From contig CALBPH010000553.1 of NCBI GenBank assembly GCA_937899365.1, positions 1-5,673 of the forward strand: DNA of 5,673 nt. Direction: 5' to 3'. Shown piece by piece: positions 5,014 to 5,673 of this stretch (position 1 is its first letter; each line of letters starts with the position of its first letter). The notes under the pieces were generated by a model that was given only the letters and a program-made list of their open reading frames with translations, did not search any database and had not been told where the DNA came from. Origin of the DNA: an uncultured Leptolyngbya sp. Its GTDB lineage: Bacteria; Cyanobacteriota; Cyanobacteriia; Phormidesmidales; Phormidesmidaceae. The translations under genes and the position numbers were made by a program.

Positions 5014-5349
5014 ATGACTCTTGATCCAGCTTGGATTTCTGGAATATTTCTCTGGGCGCTAGCGCTCTACCTAATGTTTTCACCCTTAGCACTGCGATTG
5101 GTAGGTGCACTCGAGCAGCAGGCCATGGGTTGGCTAGACTCCTCTGGGCAAACAGATAGCTCGGAACGGGCAGAACTCTATGCCTCGGTTGTCAGCATTG
5201 TGCCGTTTGTGTTGGCTGGTGGGCTGTGTAACTATCTGCTGGACATTGGTTTAGGCCATAGCTGGACCCTGAGCTTTGGCATTATTGCCTGCATGGGTAG
5301 CGGTGTGTATGAGCTGGGCCGCCGTGATGGTGAAGCGAACCAGGATTGA
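5014..5349 (+). CDS. small predicted membrane protein, three helices, unknown function
   Basis: The 111-residue product starts MTLDPAWISGIFLWALALYL. It has three hydrophobic segments at about 8-27, 57-76 and 82-99. Between the first two is a hydrophilic loop rich in Ser, Asp, Glu and Gln (34-55). Arg28 after helix 1 and Arg103-Arg104 after helix 3 fit the positive-inside rule with the N-terminus outside and the C-terminus in the cytoplasm. Helix 2 ends in a CNYLLDIG stretch with polar residues (Asn73, Asp77), which may be functional. I do not recognise a named family. Coding is supported by the open frame, codon use similar to its neighbours and sensible membrane topology. The ATG at 5014 has no clear ribosome-binding site. 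The stop is three bases from the stop of the convergent gene on the other strand. Confidence 0.75.
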   Translation: MTLDPAWISGIFLWALALYLMFSPLALRLVGALEQQAMGWLDSSGQTDSSERAELYASVVSIVPFVLAGGLCNYLLDIGLGHSWTLSFGIIACMGSGVYELGRRDGEANQD

Positions 5350-5352
5350 GTT

Positions 5353-5673
5353 TCAGGTGGTTACGGGGTGCTGACCATAAAACGGAGTCACCTCTCGCCA
5401 GTTAGACCGTTGGTTCATTTGCCACTGCTGATACCCGAGTGCCAGGAGCGGCAGGGTGGTTTCCGCCAGGCCAACGCCTGCCTCTAGACATATTTGTGTC
5501 AGCGGTTGAGTCCATTGGGCCTGTTGCAGTTCCCAGTCTGCTGCTGGTAAAACGGTGTCTTGAACCTGGGTGATGAGGGTGTCTCCGGTCCAGCGATAAA
5601 TAGCACCATAGCCTGCTCCTCGTTTGGCAGGCATCGTGCCGGCAATATCTGTAGTTGATGGGGAAGGATGCCT
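5353..5673 (-). CDS. unidentified protein, C-terminal part (runs off the right edge)
   Basis: The frame is open from the right edge to TGA (5355-5353) and gives 106 visible residues. An internal ATG at 5634 could in principle be the start. However, no ribosome-binding site precedes it, and the frame stays open for 13 more codons (RHPSPSTTDIAGT) to the edge, so a longer gene is more likely. The visible part includes AGYGAIYRWTGDTLITQVQD, then a Gln-rich stretch (about 12 Gln in all). A short hydrophobic run (ETTLPLLALGY) follows, then QQWQMNQRSNW and a C-terminus ending PFYGQHPVTT. I do not recognise the family. It may be a soluble protein with a helical, glutamine-rich C-terminal region. Confidence 0.6.
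   Translation of the reverse strand, partial: RHPSPSTTDIAGTMPAKRGAGYGAIYRWTGDTLITQVQDTVLPAADWELQQAQWTQPLTQICLEAGVGLAETTLPLLALGYQQWQMNQRSNWREVTPFYGQHPVTT

Noticed and set aside
1..5673. Mobile elements, CRISPR arrays, phage genes, toxin-antitoxin pairs or defence genes
   Set aside because: No transposase-, integrase- or nuclease-like product and no regularly spaced long repeats were found on either strand; the window is mostly housekeeping and photosynthesis genes.

Overview
This window is a stretch of cyanobacterial chromosome. The diagnosis rests on two genes found essentially only in oxygenic phototrophs: psaE (photosystem I reaction-centre subunit IV) and ndhO (a small subunit of the photosynthetic NDH-1 complex). 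The other genes are a cyanobacterial-type Fpg/MutM, an LDH-like malate dehydrogenase, lipoyl synthase and a YkuD-type L,D-transpeptidase. PsaE has the short-loop form I recall from Nostoc-type proteins, so a filamentous or Leptolyngbya-like lineage is possible, but the genus cannot be fixed from this sequence.

Layout. Positions 2-193 hold the 3' end of an unidentified gene. Positions 194-583 are a long non-coding leader in front of psaE (584-772), with several small dyads and short repeated motifs. Next comes mutM (829-1674), which is broken by two in-frame TAA codons. ndhO (1741-1956) has its own plausible promoter, and mdh follows at 2162-3148. All of these are on the + strand. lipA (3145-4032) is on the - strand and its stop codon overlaps the mdh stop codon. 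The lipA 5' end diverges from an L,D-transpeptidase gene (4160-4822, +). A 191-base spacer rich in direct and inverted repeats follows, then a small three-helix membrane protein gene (5014-5349, +). Three bases further on, a convergent - strand gene begins at its stop codon and runs off the right edge (5353-5673).

How the genes relate. PsaE and NdhO both belong to the acceptor side of photosynthetic electron transport: ferredoxin docking on photosystem I, and ferredoxin-driven cyclic flow through NDH-1. Between them lies the 8-oxoguanine repair gene, apparently disabled. Mdh and LipA serve central carbon metabolism (malate/oxaloacetate interconversion, and the lipoyl cofactor of pyruvate dehydrogenase and glycine cleavage). 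The L,D-transpeptidase is a cell-wall enzyme. Apart from promoter spacing and tight convergent ends there is little sign of co-regulated operons.

Most notable: mutM aligns to the Fpg family without gaps across the break. The lesion is therefore two nonsense codons five codons apart at the domain boundary, not a frameshift, and the second lies in the loop of a perfect small hairpin. I see no phage, transposon, CRISPR or defence system, and no evidence for an undescribed multi-gene system.
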